Shown: piece after piece, positions 25,178 to 34,796 of the stretch
How positions within the stretch are numbered: position 1 is the first letter of the stretch
How the letters are laid out: each line of letters starts with the position of its first letter
Assembly (NCBI GenBank): GCA_963807425.1
Contig: CAWEBZ010000005.1
Span: 1 to 64,000, forward strand
Source of the DNA: VRUE01 sp963807425
GTDB taxonomy: Bacteria > Actinomycetota > Thermoleophilia > Solirubrobacterales > 70-9
Direction: 5' to 3'
DNA: 64,000 nt
The notes under the pieces: generated by a model
Seen by the model: the letters and a program-made list of their open reading frames with translations, nothing else
What the model was told of the DNA's origin: nothing
Databases searched by the model: none
Made by a program: the position numbers and the translations under genes

Positions 25178-26503
25178 CTATCGGAGCGCCCTGCGCATTA
25201 GCTTGCCGGAGGGCGTGCGCGGCAGTGCCGCCGCCAGCTCGACCCGCTTCGGCACCTTGTACCCCGCCAGCGACTCGGCGCAGTGGCGGCGCAGCTCGTC
25301 CGGCGTCGCCTCGGAGCCGTCCTTGAGCACGACGATCGCGGTCACCGCCTGTTGCCACTCGGGATCGTCGCGACCGACGACCGCGGCGTCGGCGACCTCC
25401 GGATGACGTAACAGCACCTTCTCGACTTCCGCTGGGACCACGTTCTCGCCACCGGTGACGATCATGTCGTCGATCCGGTCGTCGACATAGAGGAAGCCTT
25501 CCTCGTCGATCCTGCCGACGTCGCCGGTGTGCAGCCAGCCGTCGGCGTCAGCCCGCCCCGGCGCCACCGTCGGGCCCTGGACGAGGATCTCGCCGTCCTG
25601 GATACGCAGGTGGGTGGTTAGCAGCGGCCTACCGGCGGAACCCAACTTGCGACGGGCATCGGCCGGCGCCAGCGTGGTCACCTGCGAACAGGCCTCGGTC
25701 AGGCCGTAGGTCTGTACGACGGTGGCCCCGCGTCCGATCGCCTCCTCGAGCGACTCCTCCGGCACCGGGCCGCCGCCAACCAGGATCGCCCGCGGACCGG
25801 AGAGGTCGGCGCCAGCGTCGAGCAGACGGGTGAGCATCGTCGCGACGAGCGAGACCACGGTGATTCCCTCGCCCTCCAGCGAGGCGGCGACCTGGTCGAC
25901 GTCGAAGCCGTCATGGACCACGGCCGCCGTCCCGTAGATGACCGAGCGCATCACGATCCCGAGCCCGGAGATATGACCCAGAGGGAGGCAGCAGAGCCAG
26001 CGGTCGCCGGGGTCGACGCCAATGTTGAAGCTGGAGCCGACCGCGTTCCAGAGGAAGTTGCCGTAGCTCAACCCGATCGGGTGGGGCGTGCCACTGCTGC
26101 CGCTGGTCAGGACCCGGCAGACGATGTCGTCCATGTCGTGCTCACCGAGCAGCGGCAGGTCGGCCTCGGTCTGGGTCACACGACCAGGGTCGTCGAAATC
26201 GATCGCCGGCTCCTCGGCAGTGACGACGGCCGCACGCTCCTCTTCGCTCAGCCGCGGGCCGAGCGGCAGCAGCACCGCCCCTAGCTTCATCAGCGCGTGG
26301 ACCATGACCACCTGCTCGCGGCGTGGGTGCATCGTCAGGGCGACCACCGACCCCCGCCGCACGCCATCCGCCGCCAGGCGCCGTGCCACCCAGGTCGCCT
26401 CCGCCTCGAGCTCGGCGTAGGTGACCTCGGCGCCGTCCGCGACCAGTGCGGTGCGGTCGGGACAACTCTGCGATCTCTGGGCGAGCCAGTTGTCGAGTTT
26501 CAT
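25178..26503 (-). CDS. menE: 2-Succinylbenzoate-CoA ligase (AMP-forming)
   Basis: ANL-superfamily acyl-CoA synthetase, 441 aa. Motifs are LTSGSSGTPHPIGLSYGNF (phosphate loop), YGLTEACSQVT, GWLHTGDVGRIDEEGFLYVD, DRIDDMIVTGGENVVPAEVE and the catalytic Lys in PRTPSGKLMRRALR. The short length and the setting among menB, menA, menC, menD and menF support MenE rather than a fatty-acid ligase. The ATG at 26503 is 21 bp from the divergent menB ATG, so the two starts share a very compact control region. Confidence 0.88.
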   Translation of the reverse strand: MKLDNWLAQRSQSCPDRTALVADGAEVTYAELEAEATWVARRLAADGVRRGSVVALTMHPRREQVVMVHALMKLGAVLLPLGPRLSEEERAAVVTAEEPAIDFDDPGRVTQTEADLPLLGEHDMDDIVCRVLTSGSSGTPHPIGLSYGNFLWNAVGSSFNIGVDPGDRWLCCLPLGHISGLGIVMRSVIYGTAAVVHDGFDVDQVAASLEGEGITVVSLVATMLTRLLDAGADLSGPRAILVGGGPVPEESLEEAIGRGATVVQTYGLTEACSQVTTLAPADARRKLGSAGRPLLTTHLRIQDGEILVQGPTVAPGRADADGWLHTGDVGRIDEEGFLYVDDRIDDMIVTGGENVVPAEVEKVLLRHPEVADAAVVGRDDPEWQQAVTAIVVLKDGSEATPDELRRHCAESLAGYKVPKRVELAAALPRTPSGKLMRRALR

Positions 26504-26524
26504 CGGCGGGATATCGTGCCCATC

Positions 26525-27391
26525 ATGCCCAAACGCCATAAGGAAGCTCCACCCGAAGAGAACCTCTACGCGCCGATCGACTGGCAGGCGGCCGCGGAGT
26601 ACCAGGACATCCGCTACGAGAAGGCCGACGGGATCGCCAAGATCACGATCGACCGGCCGGATGTCCTCAACGCCTTCCGACCGCAAACGCTAATCGAGGT
26701 CTCTGCCGCATTCGAGCTCGCTCGCGAGGACACCGAGATCGGCGTGGTGATCCTCACCGGCGAGGGGACGAAGGCCTTCTGCTCAGGGGGCGATCAGCAG
26801 GTACGCGGCGACACCGGATACGTCGCCGAGGGCGCCTCCCTCGGCCGCTTCCACGTCACCGACCTGCAGGTGCAGATGCGGCGGCTGCCGAAGCCGGTGG
26901 TGGCGATGGTCGCCGGCTACGCCATCGGCGGCGGCCACATCCTCCACATCTGCTGCGACCTGACGATCGCCGCCGACAACGCCTGCTTCGGTCAGACCGG
27001 GCCACGGGTCGGCTCCTGGGACGGTGGCTTCGGGGCCTCCCTTCTGCGCGACCTTGTCGGCACCAAGAAGGCGAAGGAGCTCTGGCTGCTCTGCCGCCAG
27101 TACGACGCCGAGGAGGCGCTCGAGATGGGGCTGATCAACAAGGTCGTCCCACTCGACGACCTCGAGCGGGAGACAGTCGCGTGGTGCCGGGAGATGTTGG
27201 CCCTCTCCCCCTTCGCCCTGCGCCTGGTCAAGGCCAGCTTCAACGCCCACGAGGACGGCTACGCGGGGATCCAGCAACTGGCCCACGACACTAACCTGCT
27301 CTTCTACGGCAGTGAGGAGGCGCGTGAGGGCCGCGAGGCCTTCAAGGAGAAGCGCCCGCCCGACTTCTCCCAATTCGCCCGCCGCCCATGA
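26525..27391 (+). CDS. menB: 1,4-Dihydroxy-2-naphthoyl-CoA synthase
   Basis: Crotonase-fold ring-closing enzyme of menaquinone synthesis, 288 aa. The MenB-specific features are FCSGGDQQVRGDTGY, the oxyanion-hole glycines in AGYAIGGGHILHICCDLTIA, and the active-site loop RVGSWDGGFGASLLRDLVG. The chosen ATG is at 26525; the frame stays open upstream but there overlaps menE antisense. It is followed by menA with a 25-nt spacer. Confidence 0.97.
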   Translation: MPKRHKEAPPEENLYAPIDWQAAAEYQDIRYEKADGIAKITIDRPDVLNAFRPQTLIEVSAAFELAREDTEIGVVILTGEGTKAFCSGGDQQVRGDTGYVAEGASLGRFHVTDLQVQMRRLPKPVVAMVAGYAIGGGHILHICCDLTIAADNACFGQTGPRVGSWDGGFGASLLRDLVGTKKAKELWLLCRQYDAEEALEMGLINKVVPLDDLERETVAWCREMLALSPFALRLVKASFNAHEDGYAGIQQLAHDTNLLFYGSEEAREGREAFKEKRPPDFSQFARRP

Positions 27392-27416
27392 AGGTCGCGA
27401 TGGCAGAGGCAAGACG

Positions 27417-28298
27417 ATGAGGATCTGGTTGATGGCGGCGCGGCCGCGGACGCTGCCAGCCGCGATCGCTCCGGTGCTGGTCGGGACGGCGGCCGCGGTC
27501 CAGCTGGCCGGGGAGCTGCCGCGAGTCGGCGCCTTCATCGCCGCGCTCGTCGGCTCGATCTTCATCCAGATCGGGACGAACCTGGCAAACGACTACTCGG
27601 ATGCCCGGAGGGGAGCCGACACGGCCGATCGGCTGGGACCGGTGCGGGTGACCTCGGCTGGGCTGGTGACGCCGCAGCGGGTGCTGAACGCGACCTGGAT
27701 CGCCTTCGCGATCGCGGTTGCCTGCGGCATCTACCTCGCCGCCGTGGCCGGGATCGTGATCCTGCTGATCGGTGCGGTCTCGATTGCCGCCGGCGTCCTC
27801 TACACCGGCGGCCCCCGCCCCTATGGCTACGCCGGGCTGGGCGAGGTTTTCGTCTTCCTCTTCTTCGGCCTGGTCGCTGTCAACGGCTCCTATTACGTGC
27901 AGGTCGAGCAGCTCGATGCGCTGCCGCTCGGCCTCTCGATCGCCGTCGGCTTCCTCTCCACGGCGATCCTCGTCGTCAACAACGTCCGCGACATCGAGAC
28001 CGACCGTCGCGCCGGCAAGATGACCCTGGCGGTGCGGATGGGCCGCCACAACGCCGTCGTGCTCTTCCGCCTACTCGTGCTCGGCGCCTTCGTGGTGCTG
28101 CCGATCGCCCTGGTCGGAGGTGAATCCAGCCTGCTGCCGCTGATCGGGCTGCTGGCGCTGCCGATGGCAATCGGGCCGATGCGGACGATGTCGAATCGCA
28201 CCGACGGCCCTGCCCTGAACGGCGCCCTCGCCGCCACCGGCGCCCTGCTCGCGGTCTTCAGCCTGCTGGTCACCGCGGGCCTGCTGATCTCCAGCTGA
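27417..28298 (+). CDS. menA: 1,4-Dihydroxy-2-naphthoate polyprenyltransferase
   Basis: Membrane UbiA-family prenyltransferase attaching the isoprenoid tail, 293 aa with about nine helices. Two Asp-rich motifs are present: NLANDYSDARRGADTADRLG near residue 58 and NNVRDIETDRRAGKMTLAVR near 187. It begins MRIWLMAARPRTLPAAIAPV, typical of MenA. Between menB and menA a 10-codon ORF (MKVAMAEARR) overlaps both neighbours' start/stop codons and may couple their translation. Confidence 0.94.
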   Translation: MRIWLMAARPRTLPAAIAPVLVGTAAAVQLAGELPRVGAFIAALVGSIFIQIGTNLANDYSDARRGADTADRLGPVRVTSAGLVTPQRVLNATWIAFAIAVACGIYLAAVAGIVILLIGAVSIAAGVLYTGGPRPYGYAGLGEVFVFLFFGLVAVNGSYYVQVEQLDALPLGLSIAVGFLSTAILVVNNVRDIETDRRAGKMTLAVRMGRHNAVVLFRLLVLGAFVVLPIALVGGESSLLPLIGLLALPMAIGPMRTMSNRTDGPALNGALAATGALLAVFSLLVTAGLLISS

Positions 28299-28359
28299 GC
28301 GGCTCAGGCGAGCTCGGGCCTCAAATCAGGCGTGGAACGGCGACCATTGGTGGGATGCT

Positions 28360-29424
28360 GTGACGGTGCGCATCGCATCGGTCGAGGTCATCCCCTACGC
28401 GCTCCCCTTTCGCGAGCCCTATGTGACTGCGCGCGGCCGGCTTGATCAGCGCGAGATGGTGCTGCTGCGGCTGCGCTCCGCGGAGGGCCTGGTCGGTCTC
28501 GGCGAAGCCGTGCCCCTCTCGCTGCGAAACGGAACCGGGTTGGCGCGGGTGGTCGAGGAGCTGGAGCGGCTCGGGGAGCGGGAGGCGCTCGACGAGGCGA
28601 CCCTGTCCGGCGACGCGATCGGCCTCTCGGCACCAGCCCGTTGCGCGGCACTGACCGCCCTGCTTGACCTGCGCGGGCGAAGAGCCGCGGGGGAAGGATC
28701 GGCCCCACCCGCCGAGACCCAGCCGGTCGAGTGCAACGCGACCCTTGTCGCGGGCGATCCGGCGGCGGTGGCGGCGGATGCGCTGCGCTGGGCCGAGGAG
28801 GGCTTTGCCACCTTCAAGCTGAAGCTCGGTGCCGGCGATGACGTCGGTCAGGTGCGGGCAGTGCGCGACGCGGTCGGACCGGGCCCGCGGATTCGCGTCG
28901 ACGCCAACGCCGCCTGGGATGTGGCGACGGCGAAGCGGACGCTGAGCGCGCTGGAGCCCTTCGAGGTCGAGCTCGCCGAGCAGCCGGTGGCGACCCTGGA
29001 GGAGGCGGCGGAGGTGGCAAGCGCGACTTCGATCCCAATCGCCGGCGACGAGAGCGTCGAGAGCCGTGCCGACGCAGAGCGCGCGCTGTCGCTAAGCGCC
29101 TGCGAGCTCACCGGCATCAAGCTCTCCAAGGTCGGCGGGCCGGAGGCGGCGATCGAGATCGCTGAGGTGCTGCCTGCCTTCCTCTCCAGCGCCCTCGACG
29201 GGCCCGTCGGGATCGCCGCCGCAGCCCAAGTCGCGTCGACCCTCGACCAGGCAGGCGGTGGCGAGGCGGTGGCAATGGCACACGGGCTTGCCACACAGCG
29301 ACTTTTCTCCTCGACCGTGGCCAAGGTCGAGTGTGAGCTTCGCGACGGGATGCTGCACCTACCGGCGGGCCCCGGGCTCGGCGTGGAGATCGACGAGGCC
29401 GCGCTCGACGCGCACCGCCTCTAA
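28360..29424 (+). CDS. menC: o-Succinylbenzoate synthase (enolase superfamily)
   Basis: A 354-aa member of the muconate-lactonising subgroup of the enolase superfamily. The catalytic KxK is in FATFKLKLG, metal ligands are in RVDANAAWD, ELAEQPV and IAGDESVES, and the second catalytic Lys is in GIKLSKVGG. Sequence alone cannot fully exclude a dipeptide epimerase, but the position between menA and menD strongly favours MenC. The start is a GTG at 28360. Confidence 0.88.
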   Translation: MTVRIASVEVIPYALPFREPYVTARGRLDQREMVLLRLRSAEGLVGLGEAVPLSLRNGTGLARVVEELERLGEREALDEATLSGDAIGLSAPARCAALTALLDLRGRRAAGEGSAPPAETQPVECNATLVAGDPAAVAADALRWAEEGFATFKLKLGAGDDVGQVRAVRDAVGPGPRIRVDANAAWDVATAKRTLSALEPFEVELAEQPVATLEEAAEVASATSIPIAGDESVESRADAERALSLSACELTGIKLSKVGGPEAAIEIAEVLPAFLSSALDGPVGIAAAAQVASTLDQAGGGEAVAMAHGLATQRLFSSTVAKVECELRDGMLHLPAGPGLGVEIDEAALDAHRL

Positions 29425-29436
29425 CGTCCTCCATCT

Positions 29437-31179
29437 GTGGACCCGACTAACGGCAACACCGCACTCGCCTCTGCCTTCGTCGAGGAGCTGGCGCGGGGTG
29501 GTCTGCGCCACGCCGTCGTCTCACCCGGCTCCCGCTCGACCCCGCTCGCGCTGGCGCTTTGGCGCCAGCCGGAGATCGAGGTGACGGTGATCGTCGACGA
29601 GCGCTCGGCGGCCTTCTTCGCCCTCGGCGCAGCCCAGGCGACACGGATGCCAGTGGCGATGCTGTGCACATCCGGCACCGCCGCCGCCAACTACCACCCG
29701 GCGATCTGCGAGGCCGACGAGTCGGCCGTGCCGCTGATCGCCCTCAGCGCCGACCGCCCGCCAGAGCTGCGCGGCATCGGCGCGGGACAGACGATCGACC
29801 AGCTGAAGCTCTACGGCTCCTCGGTACGTTGGTTTTGCGAAGTCGGCACCCACGAGGCTGACGACACCGGCCTCCTCCACTACCGCTCGGTCGCCTGCCA
29901 GGCACTCGCGGTGGCGCGAGGTGAGCCTCGCCCCGGACCCGTTCACCTCAACCTCCCCTGGCGCGAGCCGCTCTCACCGGTCCCGGTCGAGGGCGCCGTC
30001 ACCGCGACCGACCCGCTCGCCCTTCAGGGTCGTGACGTCCGCCCGCTAACCGCGGTAACGCCGATCGACGTCGAGCCCTCGACCTTCCTGCTCGATGAGG
30101 TCGCCGGCCACATCCGCGATGCCGACCTCGGCGTGATCGTCGCCGGCCGCCAGCTCGATCCCGAGCTGCGCGAGCCGCTAGCCCACCTGGCCCGGGTTGC
30201 CGGTTTCCCGATCCTCGCCGAGCCGACCTCGCAAATGCGCTGCGGCCCGCACGATCGCTCCTACGTCGTCACCGCCTATGACCATCTGCTGCGCGACGAG
30301 CAGTTCGCTGCTGACGCTGTTCCCGATTTGGTCCTGCGCTTCGGCGGGATGCCAACCAGCAAGCCACTGCGGGAATGGCTGGCGCGAGGCGGCGGTGACC
30401 AGATCGTCGTCGACCCCGATATGGCCTGGAACGAGCCAACCCGCAGGGCGGCAGCGCTGCTGCGTGCCGACCCGACCGAGCTTGCGGCCGGGTGGGCCGC
30501 TCGGCTCGGCGAGGAGCGACCGGCACCGGCGATGTGGCTCGAGGCGGAGCAGGCGGCGCGCGCGGCCATCGAAAAGGGGCTTGGCGAGATGGATGAGCTG
30601 ACGGAGCCCGGCCTGCACCTGGCACTCGGGCTTGCGCACGGTGACGGCGACCTCGTCTACACCGCCTCCAGCATGCCGATCCGCGACCAGGAGGCGTTCC
30701 TGCCCGCAACCGAGACCGACGTGCTCTTTCTCTGCAACCGCGGCGCCAACGGGATCGACGGGCTCATCTCATCCGGGATCGGGGCTGCCCGCGCGAGCGG
30801 TAGGCCGACCACGATCGTGAGCGGTGACTTGGGGCTACTGCACGACGTCGGCGGCCTCGCAGCGCTGCGCGAGGCGGAGACGCCGGTGCGAATCGTGGTC
30901 CTCGACAACGACGGCGGCGGCATCTTCCATTTCCTGCCCCAGGCCGACGCGCTGGAGGCGGGCGAGTTCGAGGGGCTGCTCGGCACCCCGCGCGGAGTCG
31001 ACACGGCCAAGGCGGCGGACCTCTTCCGCCTGCACCATCACCGGATCGAGACCATCGCGGAACTGCCCGAGGCGCTTGACATGGGCACAGGATTGATCGA
31101 GGTCCCCGTCGACCGCCAGGCCAACGTCGAGATTCACCGCCGCCTCAGCGCGGCAGTCGGGGCGGCGATCGCGACGTGA
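29437..31179 (+). CDS. menD: SEPHCHC synthase
   Basis: Thiamine-diphosphate enzyme adding 2-oxoglutarate to isochorismate in menaquinone synthesis, 580 aa. It has VVSPGSRSTPLALALW, the TPP-activating Glu in VDERSAAFFALGAAQ, CTSGTAAANYHPAICEA, and the C-terminal TPP/metal motif GDLGLLHDVGGLA with VLDNDGGGIFHFLPQ. The start is a GTG 12 bp after menC, and its stop overlaps the acyltransferase start as GTGA. Confidence 0.96.
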   Translation: MDPTNGNTALASAFVEELARGGLRHAVVSPGSRSTPLALALWRQPEIEVTVIVDERSAAFFALGAAQATRMPVAMLCTSGTAAANYHPAICEADESAVPLIALSADRPPELRGIGAGQTIDQLKLYGSSVRWFCEVGTHEADDTGLLHYRSVACQALAVARGEPRPGPVHLNLPWREPLSPVPVEGAVTATDPLALQGRDVRPLTAVTPIDVEPSTFLLDEVAGHIRDADLGVIVAGRQLDPELREPLAHLARVAGFPILAEPTSQMRCGPHDRSYVVTAYDHLLRDEQFAADAVPDLVLRFGGMPTSKPLREWLARGGGDQIVVDPDMAWNEPTRRAAALLRADPTELAAGWAARLGEERPAPAMWLEAEQAARAAIEKGLGEMDELTEPGLHLALGLAHGDGDLVYTASSMPIRDQEAFLPATETDVLFLCNRGANGIDGLISSGIGAARASGRPTTIVSGDLGLLHDVGGLAALREAETPVRIVVLDNDGGGIFHFLPQADALEAGEFEGLLGTPRGVDTAKAADLFRLHHHRIETIAELPEALDMGTGLIEVPVDRQANVEIHRRLSAAVGAAIAT

Positions 31180-32321
31180 GCAACGGTGGGCGCATCCACT
31201 CGATGGACGCGCTCCGAGCATCGACGATGCTCCTGCTCGTCCCAGTGCACGGAGCAGGAATGGTCTGGCTCAACGGTCACCCCGGAGCCTGGGCAATCGT
31301 CATCTACTGGGTCGTTCATGTCTTCCGGATGCCGCTTTTCTTTGCCATGTCGGGCTTCTTCCTGACCCTGCTGCTGACCCGCAGAGGGCTGCATGAAACG
31401 GCGCGGAATCGCACCACCAGGATCCTCGTCCCGCTGGCGCTCGGCCTCGTAACCCTGATCCCGCTCTTCTTCTTTCTCTCCCAGCAGACCGGAACGCCGA
31501 TCGAGGCGGATGGGATCCCATCGGGAAGCCCCTTCTCCTTCGAGCCAAACTTCCTCTGGTTCCTCTGGTACCTGCTGATCATCGACGGCATCGCGATCGC
31601 GGCATACCTCCTCGCGCCGCGAACCCTGAAGGGGGCCGGCGCAAGGACGCGTCAGCTGATCTCCAGACCCCTGATCGGGATTCCCCTGCTTGCCATTCCC
31701 ACCGCCCTCAGCATCTGGTGGGAGCCCACCTGGTCGGCCGCGGCCCCGATGGACACCTTCGTCCCGCAGCTGCCCGTGCTCGCCTACTACGCGATCTTCT
31801 TCATCCTCGGGGCGACGCTGTGCGCCCATCGCGACCTGATCGAGTCGGCCAGTCGCAACGCCTGGCGATGGGCCCTCTGCGCCGTGGTGACCACGATCCC
31901 GGCAGGAGCACTTTTCACCCTCCACAACTCACCGGACTACGGGTCCCACCCGTTGGTGCACGGACCGGCCCTCGTCGTCTACGCCGTCGCCACCTGGACC
32001 AGCCTGTTCGCCCTGATCGGCCTCGCTGACCGCTTTCTAAATCGTCCCTGGCCGGCCATGCGCTACATGGCCGACTCGTCCTACTGGATCTACCTCTCGC
32101 ACATGCCGGCGATGGTGCTGGTGACCGCCTGGCTGGGGGCTACCGCCCTCGGAACGGCGCCGCTGTTCGCCCTCGTCACCCTCTCCTCCCTTGCCTTCTC
32201 CCTCATCACCTATCCACTCTTCGTCCGCTACACGGTCATCGGTCGCATGCTCAATGGGCCACGTGAGCGGCGGCGCAAGCCGCCAACGCACCAGCCGACC
32301 GGACCGGCGCTCAGCAGCTGA
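31176..32321 (+). CDS. Acyltransferase family 3 / OpgC-like membrane protein
   Basis: A 381-aa polytopic membrane protein with about ten helices. The family opening is seen in RIHSMDALRASTMLLLVPVH, with later RTTRILVPLALGLVTLIPLF. Relatives transfer acyl groups to cell-surface sugars or glucans; the substrate here is unknown. The GTG start overlaps the menD stop, so it is translationally linked to the menaquinone genes without an obvious biochemical reason. It overlaps the convergent TolB-like gene by 11 bp. Confidence 0.85.
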   Translation: MSNGGRIHSMDALRASTMLLLVPVHGAGMVWLNGHPGAWAIVIYWVVHVFRMPLFFAMSGFFLTLLLTRRGLHETARNRTTRILVPLALGLVTLIPLFFFLSQQTGTPIEADGIPSGSPFSFEPNFLWFLWYLLIIDGIAIAAYLLAPRTLKGAGARTRQLISRPLIGIPLLAIPTALSIWWEPTWSAAAPMDTFVPQLPVLAYYAIFFILGATLCAHRDLIESASRNAWRWALCAVVTTIPAGALFTLHNSPDYGSHPLVHGPALVVYAVATWTSLFALIGLADRFLNRPWPAMRYMADSSYWIYLSHMPAMVLVTAWLGATALGTAPLFALVTLSSLAFSLITYPLFVRYTVIGRMLNGPRERRRKPPTHQPTGPALSS

Positions 32322-33366
32322 TTCGGCCAGCCTCGCGCCCGGGACCGGGCTGCCAGGCAATCCCATAGAACGCCGAGCGGGGATGGACCCGGAGCTCGTG
32401 CGGACACGATCCGTCGCTGTTGATCTCCATCACGGCGTTGCCGAAGCTGAACAGGGTGAGTGGGGACTCATTGGGAGTCACGACGTATGCGAGTCGCGAT
32501 CCCGACGGATCCCAGCTCGGCGCGGTCTCGTACTGGCCGGGAGTCCTGGTCAGTCGACGGAGCGATAGGTGCTCCTTGTCGACGACGTATAGATCGCTGG
32601 TTATCTCAAAGTCCTCGCGGAAGGATTCGCGCACCAGCACCAGGGCCGAGCCATCGGGTGAGAACATCGGTTCCACTGCTTCCGCCGCCAGCAGCTCGAC
32701 GTCGCCCGTAGCAATCCAGAGGAGAACCGCGTCAAACGATTCACCGAGACTGTCGTCGATGCGCGTAAGCGCCACGGCGGACCCGTCTGGCGAGAAAGAG
32801 TAGGGGAAGAAGTGCAGACCATTGCGCCACGGCGTCAGTCTTCGCTGCCGGCCATCGTCGAGGTCAAGCCGCCATACCGAGGTGCTTTCGAAAGTCACGG
32901 TGCGCCGGCCACGACGTCCTGGACGTGTCCTTTGCTTGTAGCGGGAGAAGACGAGCGAGCGTCCGTCGGGCGCGAAGACGGGATCGCCGCCCCCGCGTGT
33001 GCCAATCAACCGTCGGAGCCCGGTCCCATCCGGGCGCACAGTGAAGATCCACCTGGTTTCGGCCGTCCTTCCCCCACCCAGGGTGGCCGCGAAGACGAGT
33101 AGACCTCCGTCCGGCGACCAGTTGGGCCGGGAAAAAGGTTCGAGCGAGAAGCGCGAGCGCCCGCCTTCCCCCGCAAGGCGAACCCGCTGGGAGTCGGTCG
33201 AGCCCACCGTCACCAGGCTTGCTCGGGCCGGTTTGAACGAGATCTGCGTCACGGCGAGCCGAGCGCCCCCGGGGGCCGTCGCCGCATGGGCGCTTCCGCA
33301 AGCCACCAATCCCAACAGCGTCAGGGCTCCCCACAACGACAGCGCGCGACCAATCACGCGGCACAT
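32311..33366 (-). CDS. TolB-like beta-propeller lipoprotein
   Basis: A 351-aa exported protein. The N-terminus has a hydrophobic segment ending in a lipobox-like LVAC, so it may be a lipoprotein; a cleavage after AHA is the alternative. The rest consists of PD40/WD40-like blades with the typical FSPDGSxxVF pattern (WSPDGGLLVFAA, FAPDGRSLVFSR, FSPDGSALVLVR). The C-terminus ends WQPGPGREAGRISC, almost the same ending as the paralogue at 61036. It lies 30 bp downstream of menF. Function unknown. Confidence 0.78.
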   Translation of the reverse strand: MCRVIGRALSLWGALTLLGLVACGSAHAATAPGGARLAVTQISFKPARASLVTVGSTDSQRVRLAGEGGRSRFSLEPFSRPNWSPDGGLLVFAATLGGGRTAETRWIFTVRPDGTGLRRLIGTRGGGDPVFAPDGRSLVFSRYKQRTRPGRRGRRTVTFESTSVWRLDLDDGRQRRLTPWRNGLHFFPYSFSPDGSAVALTRIDDSLGESFDAVLLWIATGDVELLAAEAVEPMFSPDGSALVLVRESFREDFEITSDLYVVDKEHLSLRRLTRTPGQYETAPSWDPSGSRLAYVVTPNESPLTLFSFGNAVMEINSDGSCPHELRVHPRSAFYGIAWQPGPGREAGRISC

Positions 33367-33396
33367 CCTTACTTATTTGGTACGTCCGAGTATTCC

Positions 33397-34791
33397 TCAG
33401 TCAGCCAGCAGCGGTAGCAGGGCCTCGAGCTTGATCTCGGTCTCGGCCAGCTCGGCGGCGGGGTCGGAGCCGGCGACGACGCCGACTCCGGCAAAGAGGT
33501 GGGCCTCGCGGTCGCGGAGCAGGGCGCTGCGCAGGGCGACGCAGAATTCTCCGTCCTCGGTCGCATCCATCCAGCCAACCGGGCCGGCGTACCAGCCGCG
33601 GTCCATCTGCTCGAGCTCGGCGATCGCGGCGGCGGCGGCCTCGCGGGGCTCGCCGCCGACGGCCGGGGTCGGGTGCAGCAGCCCGACCAGCTCGACCGCC
33701 GAGCGCGGCTCGGCCATCTGCGCCACGACAGGGGTCGCCAGATGCTGGATGTTGGCCACCTTGACGATCTCGGGCTCGCTCTCCGTCTCGACCCAGACCG
33801 CATGCGGGCGCAGCGTGCGCGCGATCCGCTCGGCGACGATCGCGTGCTCACGACGGTCCTTGTCGCTGCGCAGCAGCTGCTCGCCGAGGTGATCATCGAC
33901 AGCGGGATCGGAGCTGCGCCGGGTCGAGCCGGCGAGGGCGACGGTCGAGACGCTCGCCCCCGAGCGGCGCACCAGGAGCTCCGGGCTAGCGCCGATGAAC
34001 GCGGCCTCAGGCGTTCCGCAGCAGAAGCAAAAGCATGAGGGGAACTGCTCCCGGATCGCGCCGAAGAGCGCCGCCGGGTCGTGGGCGGCGCCGGCGCTGA
34101 CGAGCACCTCGCGCGCCAGCACCACCTTCGACATCTCCCCCGCTCCGATCCGCTCGGTCGCTGCCGAGATCGTGCGCTCGAACTCACGGGGCGGGCGAAC
34201 GCTTTCGATCTCGACCCGCGAGGTCGGGTGCGGGTCGAGCAGCGGCAGCGAGTCGGCCTGCAGGCCCGCCAGCCGGGCCGCAAGAGCGTTTACTTTCTCC
34301 TCGGCTGCCTCGCCAGAGCGGACGACCGTGTTGACGGTGAGGAACGTGTCCTCGCCACTGCGGCAGAGCGAGAGCTCGGGTAAGACCAGCGACGCCGGCG
34401 GCAGCGAGGACCAGGGCGAGGAGGCGCCGCCCTCCGGGTCGAAGGCGAAGCCGCCGACCCAGACCGCGCCGGCGCCTGCCGGCAGGCCAGTGGGCTCGTC
34501 GAAGATCGTCTCGCCACCGAGGCACTCCCGAGCGACGTCTCGAAAGCGTGCCGCCCCGCGAGACGTGGCCTGAGCGGCGACCCCGAGCGCGGCAAGAGCA
34601 AACCCCCGGTCCGGCTGCTCCCAGCAGAACCAGTGGTCAGAGGCGAGACGCGAGGCGAAAACTGCCGCACAGGGATCGATCCCCTCCACCGGCACGGTGA
34701 CGCTGACCAGCGTTCGCCTTCCCCTCGCTTGCGCTCGCTCGACCCCGGCGCGCAGGCGCTGCTCGAGGTCGGCGGAGCGCAGCTCGAGCAA
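33397..34791 (-). CDS. menF: Isochorismate synthase
   Basis: Chorismate to isochorismate, entry to menaquinone synthesis. The 464-aa chorismate-binding protein has GEMSKVVLAREV, FIGASPELLVRR, ALAGSTRRSSDPAVDDHLGE, LLHPTPAVGGEPREAA and the C-terminal GWMDATEDGEFCVALRSAL. An EntC-type isochorismate synthase for a siderophore is formally possible, but no siderophore genes are seen. It begins 5 bp after ilvN, placing it in one operon with ilvBN. Confidence 0.92.
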   Translation of the reverse strand: MLELRSADLEQRLRAGVERAQARGRRTLVSVTVPVEGIDPCAAVFASRLASDHWFCWEQPDRGFALAALGVAAQATSRGAARFRDVARECLGGETIFDEPTGLPAGAGAVWVGGFAFDPEGGASSPWSSLPPASLVLPELSLCRSGEDTFLTVNTVVRSGEAAEEKVNALAARLAGLQADSLPLLDPHPTSRVEIESVRPPREFERTISAATERIGAGEMSKVVLAREVLVSAGAAHDPAALFGAIREQFPSCFCFCCGTPEAAFIGASPELLVRRSGASVSTVALAGSTRRSSDPAVDDHLGEQLLRSDKDRREHAIVAERIARTLRPHAVWVETESEPEIVKVANIQHLATPVVAQMAEPRSAVELVGLLHPTPAVGGEPREAAAAAIAELEQMDRGWYAGPVGWMDATEDGEFCVALRSALLRDREAHLFAGVGVVAGSDPAAELAETEIKLEALLPLLAD

Positions 34792-34796
34792 CGGAG

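Noticed and set aside
24228..25406. Plus-strand open frame opposite ilvC
   Set aside because: Mirror shadow of the ilvC codons. The ilvC frame is unambiguous.
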